The notes under the pieces are model-generated. The model was not told the origin of the DNA, made no database searches, and saw only the letters and a list, made by a program, of their open reading frames with translations. A DNA stretch of 64,000 nt from Pseudoxanthomonas mexicana. Lineage in GTDB: Bacteria; Pseudomonadota; Gammaproteobacteria; Xanthomonadales; Xanthomonadaceae. Below, piece by piece: positions 8,185-19,441 of the stretch; within the stretch, counting starts at the first letter, position 1; each line of letters starts with the position of its first letter. The position numbers and the translations under genes were made by a program. The DNA lies in contig NZ_LSIF01000002.1 of assembly GCF_001556105.1 (NCBI RefSeq), forward strand, positions 49,812 through 113,811. The letters are read 5' to 3'.

Positions 8185-8215
8185 TTGACCTTCCCACCGT
8201 AGGAACCCGCAGACT
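8185..8215 (+). promoter_or_regulatory. CueR-type promoter of the copA ATPase
   Basis: -35 TTGACC (8185-8190), 19-bp spacer with the dyad ACCTTCC...GGAACCC, -10 CAGACT (8210-8215). It mirrors the copZ promoter 25 bp away, so one regulator can switch on chaperone and pump together. Confidence 0.82.
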
Positions 8216-8241
8216 TGTTTACTGACCATTGCACCGGCGAG

Positions 8242-10623
<2,382 letters not shown>

Positions 10624-10624
10624 C

Positions 10625-11098
10625 GTGAACATCGGTGACGCGGCGAAGGCCTCGGGTGTATCGGCCAAGATGATCCGCTACTACGAGCAGATCGGGTTGA
10701 TTCCACCGGCTGGCCGCACGCACGCAGGCTACCGGGATTACACCGAAAAGGACGTCCACGTGCTGCGCTTCGTCCGGCGCGCGAGGGATCTGGGATTCTC
10801 CGTCGCCGAGATCGATGGCCTGTTGCAGCTCTGGCGCAACCGCCGCCGGCGCAGCGCCGACGTCAAGCGTATCGCCCTGGACCACATCGAGGATCTGCAA
10901 CGGCGGATCGCCGACATGCAAGAGATGGCAGCGACACTCCAGCAGCTGGCGACATGCTGCTCGGGGGACGACCGTCCCGATTGCCCGATCCTGGCCGATC
11001 TCGAACAGCCGTCTGCGGCGGCGGCGAAAGAACCCAAGCGCCGACGCGGCGCGGTCGACGACCGTGGTGTCGGCAAGCGCAAGGCCCAGCGGGGGTAA
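10625..11098 (+). CDS. cueR: MerR-family copper regulator CueR
   Basis: A 157-aa regulator starting at GTG 10625 (AAGGAGA upstream). N-terminal MerR helix-turn-helix (IGDAAKASGVSAKMIRYYEQ), central dimerisation helix, and a metal loop containing CSGDDRPDC, i.e. Cys-x7-Cys as in CueR, with a preceding extra Cys. A long basic C-terminal tail (KEPKRRRG...GKRKAQRG) is longer than in E. coli CueR (135 aa). Likely senses cytosolic Cu(I) and activates the two 19-bp-spacer promoters at 8130-8215. Confidence 0.93.
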   Translation: MNIGDAAKASGVSAKMIRYYEQIGLIPPAGRTHAGYRDYTEKDVHVLRFVRRARDLGFSVAEIDGLLQLWRNRRRRSADVKRIALDHIEDLQRRIADMQEMAATLQQLATCCSGDDRPDCPILADLEQPSAAAAKEPKRRRGAVDDRGVGKRKAQRG

Positions 11099-11149
11099 GG
11101 CGCAACCGCCCAAGCATCGAGGCCTCTGGCAGGGCGAATGACCATGAAA

Positions 11150-11202
11150 TGACGGGAATGTAATGGATGGGTCATCCCGCCGAAAGTGACCCCTCCTAGG
11201 CT
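11150..11202 (+). promoter_or_regulatory. Copper-box promoter c (copA-copB)
   Basis: TGACG (11150-11154), 5 bp, GTAAT (11160-11164), 6 bp, GTCAT (11171-11175), 21 bp, TAGGCT (11197-11202). The -10 and flanks (CCTAGGCTGG) match promoter a exactly. The copA start is 234 bp further on; the leader has an ATG at 11210 opening a 71-codon frame whose product resembles nothing known, and which I do not call a gene. Confidence 0.75.
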
Positions 11203-11435
11203 GGTCACCATGACGCGAGCACCACGCCCTTGCGTTCAACCCCGACCGTTGCCTGGATCCTGTGCGGCCCATCTGGCAAGCATTCCGGCCACCGTCACGT
11301 GGCTTGTCATGCGCACGCTGACCCGCGTTCCTCACCACGCTGGCGCTTTCTCCGGCGCGCGTGGCCGGCACCCAGATCGTGGCGATGGGCCGGGCGGGCT
11401 CGATGTCAGCCGATACCGATCATAGGAGGTCATGC

Positions 11436-13316
11436 ATGCGATCCAGACTTTCAGGCACGAACGCCGCCGAGCAGCTGCTGCTGTCTCGAAGGCAGTTCGT
11501 TCAAGGATTGGCAGCGGGTGGCGCAGTGCTGGGCCTGGGACTTTGGCCGAAGCAGAGCTGGGCGCTCCGCTCCCCTGGCCAGCTCGAAGTCCTGTCGGGC
11601 ACGCAGTTCGACCTGACCATAGGCGAGACCCTGGTCAACTACACGGGCAAGACGCGGCCCGCCATCACCGTCAACGGCTCGGTGCCTGCACCGATCCTGC
11701 GCTGGCGCGAAGGCACGCGGGTGCAGCTCAGGGCCCGGAATGACCTTCCCCCCGGCTCGATCCACGGCGACGCGACGTCGATCCACTGGCACGGCATCCT
11801 GCTGCCCGCCAACATGGATGGGGTTCCCGGCTTCAGCTTCGACGGCATCAACCGCGGCGAGAGCTACCTGTACGAGTTCGATGTCCGCCAGAGCGGAACC
11901 TACTGGTACCACAGTCATTCGGGGTTCCAGGAACAGGGCGGCATGTACGGGCCGCTGATCATCGACCCCATCGATCCGCCTCCGTTCTCCTACGATCGAG
12001 ACTACGTGGTCTTCCTGTCCGATTGGACCGACATGGACCCGGCGCGCCTGTTCGCCCGGCTGAAGAAGCTGTCGGAGTACGACAATTACTACCAGCGTAC
12101 GGTGGGCGACTTCTTCCGCGACGTGCGCCGGGACGGCTTGAGCGCGACGCTAAGCGATCGCGAGGCATGGGGACGCATGCGCATGACGCCGACGGACCTG
12201 TCCGACGTCAACGCGCATACCTACACCTACCTGATAAACGGGACCACGTCGCTGGGCAACTGGACGGGACTTTTCCGTGCCGGTGAGAAGGTGCGCCTGC
12301 GTTTCATCAACGGTGCGGCGATGACCTACTTCGACGTCCGCATCCCGGGCCTGAAGATGACGGTCGTCGAGGTCGACGGCCAGTACGTCCACCCGCTGAC
12401 GGTGGACGAGCTGCGCATCGCCACTGCCGAAACCTTCGACGTGATCGTCGAGCCTACCGGGCAGGACGCCTTCACGATCTTCGCCCAAGACTCCGCGCGC
12501 ACCGGCTACGTCAGTGGCACGCTTGCGGTCCGCGAGGGCTTGCGTGCTCCGGTACCGGCGGTGGACCCGCGGCCGCTGCTGACCATGGCCGACATGGGGC
12601 ATGGCGGCCACGGTGCCCATTCCGGACTGGCGGCCGCATCGGCCGATCCGCATGCCGGGCATGGCGCCGCGCCGGCGCCGGACCCCCACGCGGGCCACGG
12701 AGCGGGGGCCGTGGCCGCCGATCCGCATGCCGGGCACGGCGTTCCGGCCGCACCAGGCGCGCACTCCGCGCATGAAGGCGGCGGCATGCAGATGCAGACT
12801 CATCCGGCCAGCGAAACAGGCAATCCCCTTGTGGACATGCAGACCATGGCGCCGGAGCCGCGACTGTCCGATCCTGGGATCGGTCTGCGCGGCAACGGCC
12901 GCAAGGTGGCGACGTATGCCGACCTGAAGAGCCTGTTCGAGGACCCCGACGGTCGCGAGCCGGGGCGCACGGTGGAGCTGCACCTGACCGGCCACATGGA
13001 GCGCTTTGCCTGGTCGTTCGATGGGATCAAGTTCGCCGACGCCGAGCCGCTGCGCCTCAACTACGGCGAACGCATGCGCATCGTGCTGGTGAACGACACC
13101 ATGATGTCGCATCCGATCCATCTGCATGGCCTGTGGAGCGACCTTGAGGACGAACAGGGCAACTTCCACTTGCGCAAGCACACCATCGACATGCCGCCGG
13201 GCACGAAGCGCAGCTACCGGGTGCGCGCCGACGCGCTCGGTCGCTGGGCCTACCACTGCCATCTCTTCTTCCACATGGAATCCGGGATGTTCCGGGAAGT
13301 GAGGGTCGAAGAATGA
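11436..13316 (+). CDS. copA: Periplasmic multicopper oxidase CopA (first copy)
   Basis: A 626-aa CopA/PcoA-type multicopper oxidase. ATG 11436 has AGGAGGT 5 nt upstream and begins a Tat signal (SRRQFVQGLAAGGAVLGLGL). Three cupredoxin domains; copper ligands in IHWHGILLP (about res. 117), WYHSHSG (about 155), HPIHLHG (about 558) and the terminal YHCHLFFHMESGMF type-1/type-3 cluster. Between domains, at about res. 390-450, there is a His/Met-rich insert with repeated DPHAGHG units that should bind many Cu ions. Folded enzyme exported by Tat; oxidises Cu(I) and protects the periplasm. It overlaps copB. A second copy lies at 54806-56599. Confidence 0.96.
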   Translation: MRSRLSGTNAAEQLLLSRRQFVQGLAAGGAVLGLGLWPKQSWALRSPGQLEVLSGTQFDLTIGETLVNYTGKTRPAITVNGSVPAPILRWREGTRVQLRARNDLPPGSIHGDATSIHWHGILLPANMDGVPGFSFDGINRGESYLYEFDVRQSGTYWYHSHSGFQEQGGMYGPLIIDPIDPPPFSYDRDYVVFLSDWTDMDPARLFARLKKLSEYDNYYQRTVGDFFRDVRRDGLSATLSDREAWGRMRMTPTDLSDVNAHTYTYLINGTTSLGNWTGLFRAGEKVRLRFINGAAMTYFDVRIPGLKMTVVEVDGQYVHPLTVDELRIATAETFDVIVEPTGQDAFTIFAQDSARTGYVSGTLAVREGLRAPVPAVDPRPLLTMADMGHGGHGAHSGLAAASADPHAGHGAAPAPDPHAGHGAGAVAADPHAGHGVPAAPGAHSAHEGGGMQMQTHPASETGNPLVDMQTMAPEPRLSDPGIGLRGNGRKVATYADLKSLFEDPDGREPGRTVELHLTGHMERFAWSFDGIKFADAEPLRLNYGERMRIVLVNDTMMSHPIHLHGLWSDLEDEQGNFHLRKHTIDMPPGTKRSYRVRADALGRWAYHCHLFFHMESGMFREVRVEE

Positions 13317-14605
13317 CGAGCGTGAGAACATCGATGCGGTGGGCTGCGCTGGCCGCAGCATTGCTGCTCCCTCCTGTCGGCGCCCACGCGCAGCACGCCG
13401 GTCATGGCCAGCCTGTCCCGTCGAGTCCGACTGCGAACCAGCAGGAAGAGGACGCGACGGCAGCGCAGTCTCCCAATGCCGGCATGGACCACTCGCAGAT
13501 GGATCATGGACAGCATGGTCGCCCACAGGTCGACCACTCGCAGATGGATCATTCGCAGCATGATCGTCCGCAGGTCGACCATTCGCAGATGGATCATTCC
13601 CGGATGGGGGTGCTCGACTCGCCACGCGAACCCATCCCCGCCGTCACGGATGCCGATCGCCTGGCGGCATTTCCGACGCTGAAGGACTACCACAAGCATG
13701 GAACCAGCCTGAACTCCTTCTGGCTCATGGATCAGCTGGAAGGGGCGAACACGGATGAAGGCAGGGAGATCGCCTGGGAGGGAATCGGCTGGGTCGGTAG
13801 CGACATCAACCGCCTCTGGCTGAGGACCAAGGGGCACGCCCTGGACGAGAACCTGCAGCGCGCGCGGGTGGAGGCGATGTACGGACGCGCGATCCATCCC
13901 TGGTGGGATGCCGTGGTGGGCGTGCGCCGGGATTTCGGTGACTTCGGTGGAGGCGGAACGCCGCGCACCTGGGCCGCGTTCGGCGTTCAGGGGCTGGCGC
14001 CCTATAAGTTCGAGGTTTCCGCAACGGGTTACGTCGCAGAAGGCGGCAAGACGGCGGCGATCGTCGAGGCCGAGTACGACATGCTGTTCACCAACCGGCT
14101 GATCGCAAGCTGGGGTGTCGAAGCCAACTGGTTCGGGCAGTCCGATCCGGCGGAAGTCATCGGGTCAGGCTTGAGCACGGTAGAAGGAGGTGTGCGATTG
14201 CGCTACGAGATCACGCGGCAGTTCGCGCCCTATATCGGGTTCGAGCGCGAATGGAGCTTCGGCGAGACGTCCGACCTGCGCAGGCTCAGCGGTCATTCCG
14301 AACCGACAACCGCTGGGTGGTCGGCCTGCGCTTGTGGTTCTGACGTAGATGCGTTTGGGGTTGGGGAGATGGCGGGGTGGTGCCATCGTAGGAGGGCCTG
14401 GAATGCAACCCGCATCAGGCCATCGAACACGAAATCGAAGGTCATATGCGTCCACCCCGAATCTCATCGTTGCGTCGTGGCATTCAGATTGTGGTCGCTG
14501 CCCTTGGATTCGGTTTGGCATGGTGGCGCCTGCGGAAGACCACGCCATCGGTGCTGGCGGAGCGTTTGCGCGAGACGCTGGAGGGGCTGGGCACGACTTT
14601 CGTGA
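13313..14605 (+). pseudogene. copB: Outer-membrane copper protein CopB, frameshifted at the 3' end
   Basis: CopB family: signal peptide, then Met/Asp/His repeats (MDHSQ units), then the beta-barrel domain recognisable from REPIPAVTDADR to the YIGFEREWSFGET strand. The family normally ends in a strand with terminal WF, as the intact copy at 53901 does (RFVAGVRIWF). Here the matching peptide NRWVVGLRLWF followed by TGA at 14341-14343 is present but in another frame. The shift fits loss of one base near 14298-14302. As read, the frame runs about 88 codons further to 14605, into the UbiB-like gene. The C-terminal aromatic residue needed by the BAM machinery is lost, so this copy may be poorly assembled. 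A sequencing error is possible. Confidence 0.85.
13483..13612 (+). repeat. Tandem MDHSQ/VDHSQ-coding repeat in copB
   Basis: Three to four imperfect copies of an approximately 51-bp unit encoding (M/V)DHSQMDHxQHxRPQ. The copies differ by few bases (GTCGACCACTCGCAGATGGA versus GTCGACCATTCGCAGATGGA). It is a low-complexity metal-binding stretch and could change copy number by slippage. Confidence 0.85.
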
Positions 14606-16050
14606 AGCTCGGTCAAGGCTTGAGCTTGCGTCGCGACATGCTGCCCGACGCGTACCGCGTGGTGCTGGAGGACTTGCATAACCGGGTGCCGCCGTTCTCG
14701 TCGCAGCTTGCCGAAGCTGCCATCAAAGATGCGTTCGGCCAACCGGCGGCAACGCTGTTCGCACGGTTCGATGCAATTCCCTTTGCTGCAGCGTCCGTGG
14801 CCCAGGTTCATCGAGCCCGTACGCACGACGGGCAAGAGGCCGTGGTCAAGGTTCGCCGCCCCGGTGTCGTCTCCCAGGTCAAGACCGATCTTCTGCTGCT
14901 GCGCTTGCTGGTGAGGATTTTGCTTCCTGTGTGGCCGCAGCTCAGGCGGCAACAGCCGCTGGCGCTGATCGACGAACTCGGCATGCAGTTGCTTGCAGAA
15001 ATCGATCTGGATCACGAAGCGCGGAATATGCGGCGTTTGCAGTCAGCAATCGCGGGGCTGCCAGGCGTCATGATGCCCCGCGTCGTCGAGCCCTATGTCT
15101 CGCCTAACGTACTAGTTCAGGAATACAGCAGCGGCGGCGTCGTCACCGACTTCGCCGGAAGCGACCGAGGGCGCGCCATTGCCGATCAGTTGTTCAATGC
15201 CTATCTGCACCTCTTGTTCGTTCGCGGCGTGTACCACGCCGACCCACATCCAGGAAACCTGTTCGCGATGGCGGATGGGCGACTGTGCCTTCATGACTTC
15301 GGCTCGATCGGATACCTAGATCCAAAGGCGCGGCTGGCACTCGCACGCATGATCGCTGCCGTGCCCTATGCGGATGCGGACGAGGTGCTGGATTCGGCGC
15401 TTCTTCTGGGTTTCATCGTTGCACCCGTGGACCGTCGCGAGTACACGCGCGCCATCGGCGAGATTCTCGACAAACTGGAGAGCCTGCCCGTCACCGAGTG
15501 GTCGCTGGCCGAGATGGTGTGGCGGATCTCACGCCTGGGCGGAGGAGAGCGTTTCCGGCTGCCCCGGCATCTGCTGGTCCTGATCCGAACACTGTTCCTG
15601 GTCGAGAACACGATTCGCCAGCTCGATCCGGAGTTCAACCTGCTGGGAAGTTTCGAGCTCCACCGCGAAACCCTTGCCGCTTCGTTGAGCAAGGAGGCGG
15701 CCCGCAGCCGGCGGCCGGTGGCCGAGCGTGCTGCGCGCACGGCCGACAGCTTGTCGACGATCGCATCGGAACTGCTCAGGTCGGCGATGGTGGATGATGG
15801 CAGGCCGAGCCTGACCATGTACCACCGGGGGCTTGAGGCATTGCAGGCCAACATCAGCCGGACCGGCAACAGACTGTCGGTCGCGTTGATCACGCTGGGG
15901 CTTTACCTTGCTGGATCGCTCTTGATGCAGCACAGCATTGGGCCTCGCATCTGGGGCGACATGCCGTTGTTCGCGGTCGTCGCGTATTTGCTGGCCCTAT
16001 TGCTGTCGCTACGCCTGGTTCTGGCGATCTCGCGCTCCGGTCACTTGTGA
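14446..16050 (+). CDS. ABC1/UbiB-family atypical kinase
   Basis: A 534-aa ABC1/ADCK (UbiB-like) protein. Family motifs present: KxGQ (VKLGQGLSLRRDMLP, about res. 50), the Ala-rich loop AAASVAQVHRA, the invariant Lys in VVKVRRPG, the E-x-D helix (AEIDLDHEARNM), catalytic YHADPHPGNLF and LHDFGSIG. Two membrane helices end the protein (about res. 465-485 and 505-525), as in UbiB. UbiB-type ATPases support ubiquinone synthesis or lipid movement. Here it follows copB rather than ubi genes, so it is an island paralogue; a quinone or lipid role under metal stress is inference. The frameshifted copB frame overlaps its first 160 bp. Confidence 0.88.
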   Translation: MRPPRISSLRRGIQIVVAALGFGLAWWRLRKTTPSVLAERLRETLEGLGTTFVKLGQGLSLRRDMLPDAYRVVLEDLHNRVPPFSSQLAEAAIKDAFGQPAATLFARFDAIPFAAASVAQVHRARTHDGQEAVVKVRRPGVVSQVKTDLLLLRLLVRILLPVWPQLRRQQPLALIDELGMQLLAEIDLDHEARNMRRLQSAIAGLPGVMMPRVVEPYVSPNVLVQEYSSGGVVTDFAGSDRGRAIADQLFNAYLHLLFVRGVYHADPHPGNLFAMADGRLCLHDFGSIGYLDPKARLALARMIAAVPYADADEVLDSALLLGFIVAPVDRREYTRAIGEILDKLESLPVTEWSLAEMVWRISRLGGGERFRLPRHLLVLIRTLFLVENTIRQLDPEFNLLGSFELHRETLAASLSKEAARSRRPVAERAARTADSLSTIASELLRSAMVDDGRPSLTMYHRGLEALQANISRTGNRLSVALITLGLYLAGSLLMQHSIGPRIWGDMPLFAVVAYLLALLLSLRLVLAISRSGHL

Positions 16051-16112
16051 CGACTGGCGCCTAAGCCTTCATCCGCCGATCCACTACGCAACCAAGCCGC
16101 GACCACGAATCG

Positions 16113-17924
16113 TCAGGCCGCGCCGAGCCTTCTCGGCATGGCGCCGAACACAAGCGCGAACCACCATTCCATCGCCTCGTCGCGATGCTTGCGCCCATCT
16201 TCGATGGCCTGGGTAACCTGCGCGATCACCGCCTGCTCCTGCGCCGCGAAGGGGTTGTCCGCGGGCAATGGCGTCCGCTCCTTCCTGATCAGGGGCGCCA
16301 GGGCCGCGACGGCGTGCATCCAAGGGCTGAAGGCCTCCGAAAGCAGGTAGCGGCTGGTGCGCATCGGATGCAGCCATTCCAGCGCCGAGGCGCTCCAGGG
16401 ATTGCTCATGGCGCTCAAGACGGGACTCACGAACGTCTTGTAGAACAATTCGTTCGTCTCCGACATCCCTCGCACTTTCTCGAACGCTGCATTAGGGACA
16501 TCGAACCGCAGGTCCTCGACCTGTCGCTCCTCGAAACGGACGGTGTACTGCGACCGCGCGCAATCCGAGTCGCCGGTGGGGCTGTCGATCTTCATCTCGT
16601 AGAGGCCCGGGGCCAATGCCTCGACGTCCGCCAGGGTCTCCAGGATGGCCCGATGCTCGAAGCGGGCGACCTTCGCGGAGACGAAGATCCCCAGATGACC
16701 AACATGCGGGTTGGTCAGGTAGACGATGCGCTGATCCGCCTGCTTGAGCGCGTCCGTGTCGGGATAGACCACGGGAATCCAGCCCAGTGCCTGGTGAGGC
16801 GGCGTGATGTTGTCACCGTAGGAGGCGAAGACCACTAGCGGGTTGCGGATGCGCTTCAGGTCGACGGCGCAGTGCTCGTCGATCCGCAGCTTGCCTTCCT
16901 CGAGACGGTTGCCGATGAACAGGTTCTCGACAATGGCGACGATCTCTTCGCGGCTCATGAAGTACCAGGCATTCCACCAGCGCTCGAACTGGAGGAAGCG
17001 ATCACGCTCGGTATCCACATGCGCGAAGAGGTTGGCGTACTTCTCCCACACGCCTTCCGGCTTGAGATTCTCGAAGTTCTGGATGAGCCAGGCGCCGTCG
17101 AAACGACCATTGCCCAGATCCGCGAGCAGATGGGTCATCCACACGCCGCCCACGAATCCTCCGGCGAGCCGCATCGGGTTCATACCCGCGGCGCCCGCCC
17201 AGTAGGACAGCGGCGATCCGTTGAGCACGACTGGCCCGCTCAGGCCCTGGCAGTCCGCCGCGAGCAGCGTGAGTGCCCAACCCGCCTGGCAGTTGCCGTA
17301 CAGCACAGGAGGCTGGCCGGGATGGCGCCTCGCCACTTCCTCCACGAAGCGCCGCAGCGCCTGCAACACGTCCGCGAGCGTCTGGCCGGGACATGGTTCA
17401 GGATAAAACGAGACGAAGTAAACGGCATGGCCGCGATGCAGCGCGATACCGACTTCGGAGTCGGTCTTGAAGCCGCCGATGCCTGGGCCATGTCCGGCAC
17501 GCGGATCGACGACCACCACGGGCGGCCTGGAGGCATCCAGGCAGTCTTCGATGCAGTGGTCCCCGGCCCGCGTGATGCGAAGGAGCGCGTAGTTGGCCGG
17601 ATGCTCGAAGCGCCGGGCATCGAGCAGCGTTTCGTAGTCGAAGTCCAGCAGCGGAGGCTTGCCCGCGCGCTCGTGGGCGATCATTTCGTCGGCCCGCTGG
17701 CGCAGTGTGTCCCAGAACAGCACCGCGCGCTCGAACACGTCACGCGAGTAGCCCACTGCCTGAGCGAAGTCGTACACGGCAGAACCTGCAAGCGCTTGTT
17801 CGGCGGAATGATCTGTCGACACCGACGGCACGGCTGCCACGGGTGATGCGTGAACAGCCCTTTCGCTTCTGGATCTGCCCGCAGCGCGCTTCGCTGAACG
17901 AGTCCGGGTTTCACGTGGGCGCAT
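16113..17924 (-). CDS. DUF3141 protein (PHA-synthase-like alpha/beta hydrolase)
   Basis: A 603-aa protein. ATG 17924 has GGAGG 5 nt upstream; a TTG four codons earlier overlaps that site. After a basic N-terminus comes a helical segment, then an alpha/beta-hydrolase core with DPRAGHGPGIGG and nucleophile-elbow YGNCQAGWA, where Cys replaces Ser as in PHA synthases. This matches DUF3141 (often annotated poly(3-hydroxyalkanoate) synthetase). Substrate unknown. It is last in a seven-gene leftward operon with an AMP/thymidine phosphorylase, a beta-CASP hydrolase, PRPP synthetase and a metal ATPase, starting from copper-box promoter d. Confidence 0.8.
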   Translation of the reverse strand: MRPRETRTRSAKRAAGRSRSERAVHASPVAAVPSVSTDHSAEQALAGSAVYDFAQAVGYSRDVFERAVLFWDTLRQRADEMIAHERAGKPPLLDFDYETLLDARRFEHPANYALLRITRAGDHCIEDCLDASRPPVVVVDPRAGHGPGIGGFKTDSEVGIALHRGHAVYFVSFYPEPCPGQTLADVLQALRRFVEEVARRHPGQPPVLYGNCQAGWALTLLAADCQGLSGPVVLNGSPLSYWAGAAGMNPMRLAGGFVGGVWMTHLLADLGNGRFDGAWLIQNFENLKPEGVWEKYANLFAHVDTERDRFLQFERWWNAWYFMSREEIVAIVENLFIGNRLEEGKLRIDEHCAVDLKRIRNPLVVFASYGDNITPPHQALGWIPVVYPDTDALKQADQRIVYLTNPHVGHLGIFVSAKVARFEHRAILETLADVEALAPGLYEMKIDSPTGDSDCARSQYTVRFEERQVEDLRFDVPNAAFEKVRGMSETNELFYKTFVSPVLSAMSNPWSASALEWLHPMRTSRYLLSEAFSPWMHAVAALAPLIRKERTPLPADNPFAAQEQAVIAQVTQAIEDGRKHRDEAMEWWFALVFGAMPRRLGAA

Positions 17925-17957
17925 CTTGGCCTCCAATGGAGATACTGCCGCGACGTC

Positions 17958-19441
17958 TCAAGTCGCGATTTCGATGATGTCCGGGTTCCGGGACGCATAT
18001 TCCATGGCATAGGCCAGTTCACCCGCGGTGTCGGCGTGCAACTGAAGCAGCGGCTGTCCGATGCCGACGTCAGCTCCCAGCATGACCTCCATGGTGACGC
18101 CGGCGGCCTTGGCCTCGGGCGCACCGGCCAACTTAGCGAGCTGGGCAATCTTGCGGTTGTTGATCTGGACGATCCTCCCAGCACGCGCCGCAGTCAGGGG
18201 CCGGATGTGCAAGGCCCTGGGCGGCTCGCGCATGCCGCCCTGCGCCTGGCAGATCCGCTGGAACTTCGTCCAGGCCTGACCGTCAGCCAAGGTGGCCAAG
18301 GCCAGCGCATAGCCTGCTCCTGGCTCTGCCGCGCCGCCGATTTCGAGCGCGGCGCCGGCGAGCACTGCGGCCCGGTGCCGCAGATCGCCGGGCGCATCGG
18401 GTTTGTTCTGAAGGACGGCGAGAATATCGTGCGCTTCGAGGGCGGGGCCGATCCCTCGGCCCACCGGCTGGCTGCCGTCGGTGCGGATGCACGTCGCGGC
18501 CAACCCGAAGTGCGCGGCGACCGCGATCAGGCGGTCGCCGCGCACTTCGGGTTGGCCGCGACGTGATTGGAGCCCGCCGCGATCTTCTTGGACAGCACGG
18601 AGGCGATCAATTGCCCCTCGGTGTCCACGTCCAGTTCCCGTTCCACGCGAACGAAGATGTCGTCGGCGGGACTGAGATGCACAGCACCGCCCCAGGCGAT
18701 GCAGCCGCCTTCCTGATCCACGACGCGCCGCATGGTGGCCAGGTCAAGATCCACAGGCGCCAATGTTTCCATGGTGTCGGCGGTGCCCGCCGGCGACGTG
18801 ATCGCGCGCGATGAGGTCTTGGGCATCACCAGGCCGTGGGCTGCCACGATGGCGACGACGATCGGCGTGGTCCGGTTGCCTGGCAGTCCGCCGATGCAGT
18901 GCTTGTCCACCACCACCGGAGCGTTCCACGTCAGGCGCTCCCCGGCATCGATCATCGCGGCGGTCAGATCGACCGTTTCCTGTTCGTCCAGCGGCAGGGC
19001 CGCACTGGCCGTCAGGAACGCGGCTAGATGCACGTCCGTGTAGCGTCCCGCCGTCACGTCCGCGACGACGGCTTGCAGCGCGGCCGCATCGAGCCGATGG
19101 CCATAGATCCGCCGTCGAACGCTGGCCAAGGAGTCCAGGGCGGGGGCATGGGAGACCTCAATGGGGGCGCCCTCGGCGACGCCCAGCCGTTCCCAGGCGG
19201 ATTCGGAGAGTGCGGCTTCGCCTGGCGCAACCAGATCGCCATCGGCCTGATAGAGCACTGCCTGCACCTGTCGCCCACCGGCCGAAAGCAACACCTGCGA
19301 TCGTGAGGCGAGTCCCTCGGCGCGGCACACGTGGCAATCCGTGCGCATGACCGCAATCGACTGGTGTTGGGCATAAAGCCCCAGGCGCCGAGCGCGTAGC
19401 GTCGGCGGCGAATCGGCCACCTGGGCATCACGCGCGTTCAT
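17958..19441 (-). pseudogene. AMP/thymidine phosphorylase (DeoA-like), disrupted by a hairpin
   Basis: A three-domain nucleoside phosphorylase of the archaeal AMP-phosphorylase type: an extra N-terminal domain (res. 1-90), then the DeoA core (DVHLAAFLTA, VDKHCIGGLPGNRTTPIV, SSRAITSPAGTADTMETL). The start at 19441 overlaps the upstream gene stop (ATGA). After SKKIAAGSNHV the frame turns into nonsense and stops at 18527; the family sequence resumes in another frame at RLIAVAAHFGLA and runs to IEIAT at 17958. The usual segment between (family VxIDIPVGxxAKVRs) is missing, replaced by the perfect hairpin at 18490-18565. The reaction would be AMP plus phosphate giving ribose 1,5-bisphosphate. Almost surely inactive unless the hairpin is an assembly error. 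Confidence 0.85.
18490..18565. repeat. Perfect 35-bp inverted repeat with 6-nt loop
   Basis: Bases 18490-18524 are the exact reverse complement of 18531-18565, separated by GATCAG. The right arm (on the minus strand, the copy encoding AVAAHFGLAAT) is the authentic phosphorylase sequence; the left arm is an inverted copy that replaced neighbouring codons. No transposon ends or target duplications are visible. Confidence 0.97.

Noticed and set aside
11210..11425. 71-codon frame starting right at the predicted copA transcript start
   Set aside because: A leaderless leader peptide is possible, but its Pro/Arg/Gly-rich product has no supporting pattern.
13483..13612. Short regular repeats considered as a CRISPR array
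   Set aside because: They are in-frame coding repeats of a metal-binding peptide; no spacers or cas genes are present anywhere in the window.
12150..13625. 491-codon minus-strand frame opposite copA
   Set aside because: A shadow of the GC-rich copA gene; composition is Arg/His/Gly-biased and lacks any recognisable domain.
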